Source: Rhodospirillaceae bacterium (lineage in GTDB: Bacteria; Pseudomonadota; Alphaproteobacteria; UBA8366; GCA-2717185). From it: a DNA stretch of 7,772 nt. The notes beneath the pieces were generated by a model that searched no databases, was not told where the DNA came from, and saw nothing but the letters and a program-made list of their open reading frames with translations. Below, piece after piece: positions 5,253 to 7,772 of the stretch. The stretch spans positions 1-7,772 of the forward strand of contig JAPPPC010000577.1 of the NCBI GenBank assembly GCA_028817685.1. Direction: 5' to 3'. Both the position numbers and the translations under genes were made by a program. Positions within the stretch are counted from its first letter, which is position 1. Each line of letters begins with the position of its first letter.

Positions 5253-6281
5253 ATGCTGGAAGCGGTGCAACTCGGCAATTGCGGGCTCAGCGTTTCGCGG
5301 TTGGCTTTGGGGACGATGAATTTCGGCAAGCCGGGGCGCGGCCATCAGGGGGACTGGACACTGACGCTGGACGAGGCGCGGCCGATTTTCAAGGCGGCGC
5401 TCGATCACGGGCTATTCACCTTCGACTGCGCCGATGTTTATGGGCTCGGCGCGTGTGAGGAAGTCGTCGGTGCGCTGCTGCGAGAGCTGGCGCCGCGCGA
5501 CCAATTCGTGCTGTCGACCAAAGTCTCGGCCGCGATGGGACCGGGTCCGAACCAGGTCGGCCTTTCGCGGAAGCACGTCATGGAAGGTGTCGATGCCTGC
5601 CTGCAGCGGCTCGGGCTCGACTATGTCGACCAGTTGATTATCCACCGCCACCCGCATGGCCGTCTGGGTGCCGCTCTGACGCCGATCGAGGAGACGATGG
5701 AGGCGCTGCACGATGTGGTGAAGGCGGGCAAGGCGCTATATCTCGGTGCTTCTTCGATGTTCGCTTGGCAGTTCACCGAACTGCAGATGACGGCGGAGCG
5801 GCATGGCTGGACCAAGTTCGTCTCGATGCAGAACCATTACAACCTGATCTATCGGGAAGAAGAGCGTGAAATGAACCCCTATTGCGCGGCGACCGGGGTC
5901 GCGCTGATGCCTTGGTCTCCGCTGGCGCGCGGTATCCTGACGGGCAACTACAAGGGCAGTTTCGATGCCGGCAGCACGGCGCGTAGCCAGGGACAGGATC
6001 GCCAACGGACGGAAGGTCTTTATCGCGGCGAGATGGATTTCGTCATCGCGGACCGGGTCGTCGAGGTCGCCGAGCGATTGGGTCACACACCGGCCCAAGT
6101 CGCCGTTGCGTGGCTGCTCAGCAAGCCCGAGGTGACCGCGCCTGTTGTCGGTGTCTCCAAAATCTCCCAGCTTGACCAACTCGTCGCCGCGACGGAGATC
6201 ACGCTGCCGGAGGAGGAGATCGCCTATATGGAAGAACCCTACAAGCCGGTCGTGAACCTGCTCAGCATCGGGACGTCCTAG
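5253..6281 (+). CDS. Aldo/keto reductase
   Basis: A 342-residue NAD(P)H-dependent oxidoreductase with the (beta/alpha)8 fold of the AKR superfamily, full length for the bacterial YajO/YdhF-like and potassium-channel-beta-like subgroups. The catalytic tetrad is visible: D58 (FDCADVYG), Y63, K90 (STKVS) and H131 (LIIHRHP). Further signatures are LGASSMFAWQF (164-174), FVSMQNHYNLIYREEEREM (189-207), PWSPLARGILTG (220-231) and the cofactor phosphate-binding stretch GVSKISQLDQL (300-310). C59 replaces the Thr often found after the catalytic Asp. The start has a good ribosome binding site. It diverges from the dioxygenase gene across a region with a perfect palindrome and is followed after 19 bases by a methyltransferase gene, probably as one transcript. 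It should reduce an aldehyde or ketone, or run in reverse on an alcohol. The physiological substrate cannot be assigned. Confidence 0.95.
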   Translation: MLEAVQLGNCGLSVSRLALGTMNFGKPGRGHQGDWTLTLDEARPIFKAALDHGLFTFDCADVYGLGACEEVVGALLRELAPRDQFVLSTKVSAAMGPGPNQVGLSRKHVMEGVDACLQRLGLDYVDQLIIHRHPHGRLGAALTPIEETMEALHDVVKAGKALYLGASSMFAWQFTELQMTAERHGWTKFVSMQNHYNLIYREEEREMNPYCAATGVALMPWSPLARGILTGNYKGSFDAGSTARSQGQDRQRTEGLYRGEMDFVIADRVVEVAERLGHTPAQVAVAWLLSKPEVTAPVVGVSKISQLDQLVAATEITLPEEEIAYMEEPYKPVVNLLSIGTS

Positions 6282-6283
6282 AC

Positions 6284-6299
6284 GGGCTGCTTAGCGCCC
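6284..6299 (+). other. Small bulged hairpin directly before the methyltransferase start
   Basis: GGGC (6284-6287) pairs with GCCC (6296-6299) and GC (6289-6290) pairs with GC (6294-6295), with one bulged T and a TTA loop. It fills almost the whole 19-base gap between the reductase stop and ATG 6301, where a Shine-Dalgarno sequence would otherwise sit. No T-run follows. It may be chance in GC-rich DNA. Confidence 0.3.
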
Positions 6300-6300
6300 C

Positions 6301-7032
6301 ATGGCCGCGATATACGATACGATCGGGGTCAATTATGCCGACCTCAGGAAGCCCGATCCCCGTATCGAGACGCTGATCAATGGCGCCCTCGGTGAGGCGA
6401 AAACCGTCCTGAATGTGGGTGCCGGCACGGGGCCATACGAGCCCGGCGATCGGCAGGTCACAGCCATCGATTCATCATCGGAAATGATCCGGCAGCGTCG
6501 GAATTCCGGAGCGCGGGTTGTGCAATCCGTTGCCGAAGCGCTGCCATTCGGCGACGCCTGCTTCGACGCGGCGATGGCGGTCCTGACCGTTCATCACTGG
6601 TCCGACAAGGCAAAAGGGTTCCGCGAGCTGCGCCGCGTGACCCGGGGAACGATCACGATCCTGACTTTCGATCCGTCCTGTCAGTATTACTGGCTTGCGG
6701 AGTATCTTCCGGAAATCGTGACGCTGGACGATGGGAAAATGCCGCTGATGACGGCGTATGAGGAAGGTCTCGGGCCGGTCGAGATCACGCCTGTCCCGGT
6801 GCCGCACGACTGCACCGATGGCTTCCTGGCTGCCTATTGGCGGCGGCCGGCGGCCTATCTCGATCCCCGCATTCGCGCCGCGATCTCTTCTTTCTGGTAC
6901 ATCGAAGATGTCGACGAAAAGTTACAAAAGCTTGCGAACGACCTGGAAAGCGGCGCCTGGGCGCGCCGGAACGCCGATCTGCTCGACCGTGAGTCCGTCG
7001 ATGTCGGTTACCGTCTCGTCACGACGCTATGA
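6301..7032 (+). CDS. Class I SAM-dependent methyltransferase
   Basis: A 243-residue small-molecule-type methyltransferase with the Rossmann-like fold. Motif I is VLNVGAGTGPYE (36-47), which binds S-adenosylmethionine. The acidic residue at the end of strand 2 is probably D57 (AIDSSSEMI). EALPFGDACFDAAMAVLTVHHW (79-100) holds the LPF and HHW features of the ubiE/Methyltransf_11 group. The C-terminal half (FLAAYWRRPAAYLDPRIRAAISSFW) is helical and probably makes the substrate cap. The start is well fixed: an in-frame TAG sits at 6292-6294, and the sequence beginning IYDTIGVNYADLRKPDPRI is a typical family opening. There is no recognisable Shine-Dalgarno sequence, so translation probably depends on coupling with the reductase 19 bases upstream or on an SD-independent mechanism. 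The substrate is unknown; O-, N- and C-methylation are all possible. Confidence 0.92.
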   Translation: MAAIYDTIGVNYADLRKPDPRIETLINGALGEAKTVLNVGAGTGPYEPGDRQVTAIDSSSEMIRQRRNSGARVVQSVAEALPFGDACFDAAMAVLTVHHWSDKAKGFRELRRVTRGTITILTFDPSCQYYWLAEYLPEIVTLDDGKMPLMTAYEEGLGPVEITPVPVPHDCTDGFLAAYWRRPAAYLDPRIRAAISSFWYIEDVDEKLQKLANDLESGAWARRNADLLDRESVDVGYRLVTTL

Positions 7033-7038
7033 GTGGTT

Positions 7039-7772
7039 CTAAACCCGTGCGGCAACGATGCCGCTGCCGTGGATCTCGTTAATGACCGTGCCTTCGAGCC
7101 AGGATCGCACGTCTTCCAGCATGCCGTTATACCAATGCGCATAGTGCTCCTTGGTGAATCCGGCGACATGGGGCATCAGCACGGTGTTGGGCAGGCCGCG
7201 GAACGGGTGGTCGGCGGGGAGTGGTTCCTCCGCATAGACGTCTAGGCCGGCACCGGCGATGCGGTTGTGTTTGAGCGCCTCCAGCAGCGCCGCTTCGTCC
7301 ACGATCGGGCCGCGCGCCGGGTTCACCAGATAGGCGTCCGGTTTCATCAGGCCGATTTCGTGCGCGCCGACGAGTCCGATTGTACGGTCGCTCTGAATAA
7401 CCATGACCACGACGTAATCCGATTGGCGAAACAAATCGTCCTTCGAGACCAGGGTCGTCCCGCATTCCTCGGCCCGTTTGGCGGTCATGTTCTCGGACCA
7501 GGCGATGACGTTCATCCCGAAGGCGTTGCCGACCTTGGCGACTTCCGAGCCGATGCGGCCGAGCCCGATGACGCCCAGCGTTTTGTTGCGGATTTCCGTG
7601 CCCACGACGGTATGCCACTGGCCGTCGCGCATGGCGCGGTCGTCGATGGTGACGTTCTTCGCCAGTGCCAGAATTAGGGCCCAGGTCAGTTCGAATGTCG
7701 GCGAGGGGCGCGGTGTGGTCCCGCAGACGGGAATGCCCTTTTCGCGGCAATAGTCGAAATCGAGCATCCGGT
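7039..7772 (-). CDS. D-2-hydroxyacid dehydrogenase, N-terminus beyond the window
   Basis: An NAD(P)-dependent D-isomer-specific 2-hydroxyacid dehydrogenase, interconverting a D-2-hydroxy acid and a 2-oxo acid. The frame stays open to the right edge, and roughly 70-90 N-terminal residues are missing judged by the family length of about 310-330. The codon for the first Met in view (7767) is internal: MLDFDYCREKGIPVCG matches the end of the N-terminal catalytic half. Counting from that Met, the dinucleotide motif is GLGRIG (68-73). The catalytic residues are R152 (NPARGPIVDE), E181 (DVYAEEPLP) and H200 (MPHVAGFT), all present. The AWSENMT stretch (89-95) after strand 2 resembles relatives annotated only by family. 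It converges on the methyltransferase gene with six bases between the stop codons, so it belongs to another transcription unit whose promoter is outside the window. The substrate is unknown. Confidence 0.93.
   Translation of the reverse strand, partial: RMLDFDYCREKGIPVCGTTPRPSPTFELTWALILALAKNVTIDDRAMRDGQWHTVVGTEIRNKTLGVIGLGRIGSEVAKVGNAFGMNVIAWSENMTAKRAEECGTTLVSKDDLFRQSDYVVVMVIQSDRTIGLVGAHEIGLMKPDAYLVNPARGPIVDEAALLEALKHNRIAGAGLDVYAEEPLPADHPFRGLPNTVLMPHVAGFTKEHYAHWYNGMLEDVRSWLEGTVINEIHGSGIVAARV

Noticed and set aside
5138..5329. N-terminal extension of the TauD-type dioxygenase
   Set aside because: It would cover the divergent promoter region and the first part of the reductase gene, and shows no conserved sequence.
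7049..7064. Inverted repeat GCGGC-N6-GCCGC near the convergent junction, as a terminator
   Set aside because: Only five base pairs, inside the dehydrogenase coding region, and no T-run follows on the + strand.

Overview
The window is GC-rich, densely packed bacterial DNA. It carries seven genes with recognisable ends or starts and one more cut off by the right edge. No tRNA, rRNA, CRISPR array, insertion sequence, integrase or phage gene is visible, and the longest stretch without a gene is about 131 bases (1090-1220). Codon usage is strongly GC-biased at third positions. The mix of caspase-like, luciferase-like, TauD-like and sterol-desaturase-like proteins fits a free-living Alphaproteobacterium, perhaps of the Rhodospirillales kind. 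That placement is inferred from composition and gene style only.

Left edge (1-1089, + strand): the C-terminal part of a caspase-family (peptidase C14) protein, with a Pro/Ala/Lys-rich linker, a coiled coil and a catalytic domain holding an intact His/Cys dyad. Its N-terminus lies outside the window. Next comes a tightly coupled + strand pair: an alpha/beta hydrolase (1221-2024), and four bases later a luciferase-like flavin-dependent oxidoreductase (2029-3183).

Middle (3180-5137, - strand): a second pair, read right to left. A TauD/TfdA-type Fe(II)/2-oxoglutarate dioxygenase comes first (5137 to 4076), then an integral-membrane di-iron hydroxylase of the sterol desaturase/fatty acid hydroxylase superfamily (4013 to 3180). 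The 62-base gap between them can form an imperfect hairpin next to the ribosome binding site of the second gene. The stop codons of the flavin oxidoreductase and the hydroxylase overlap tail to tail.

Right part: an aldo/keto reductase (5253-6281, + strand) diverges from the dioxygenase across a 115-base intergenic region. That region contains a perfect 14-base palindrome, the best operator candidate in the window. The reductase is followed after 19 bases by a class I SAM methyltransferase (6301-7032), whose start has no Shine-Dalgarno sequence and is preceded by a tiny hairpin. A D-2-hydroxyacid dehydrogenase (from beyond 7772 down to 7039, - strand) converges on it with a 6-base gap.

Apart from the caspase, all the genes are enzymes of small-molecule oxidation, hydrolysis, reduction or methylation: three mechanistically different oxygenases or oxidoreductases (flavin, Fe/2OG, membrane di-iron), a hydrolase, two NAD(P)H dehydrogenases/reductases and a methyltransferase. 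This may be a catabolic or tailoring neighbourhood for an unidentified substrate. The genes are split over at least four transcription units, no regulator or transporter is present, and membership in one pathway is a hypothesis.
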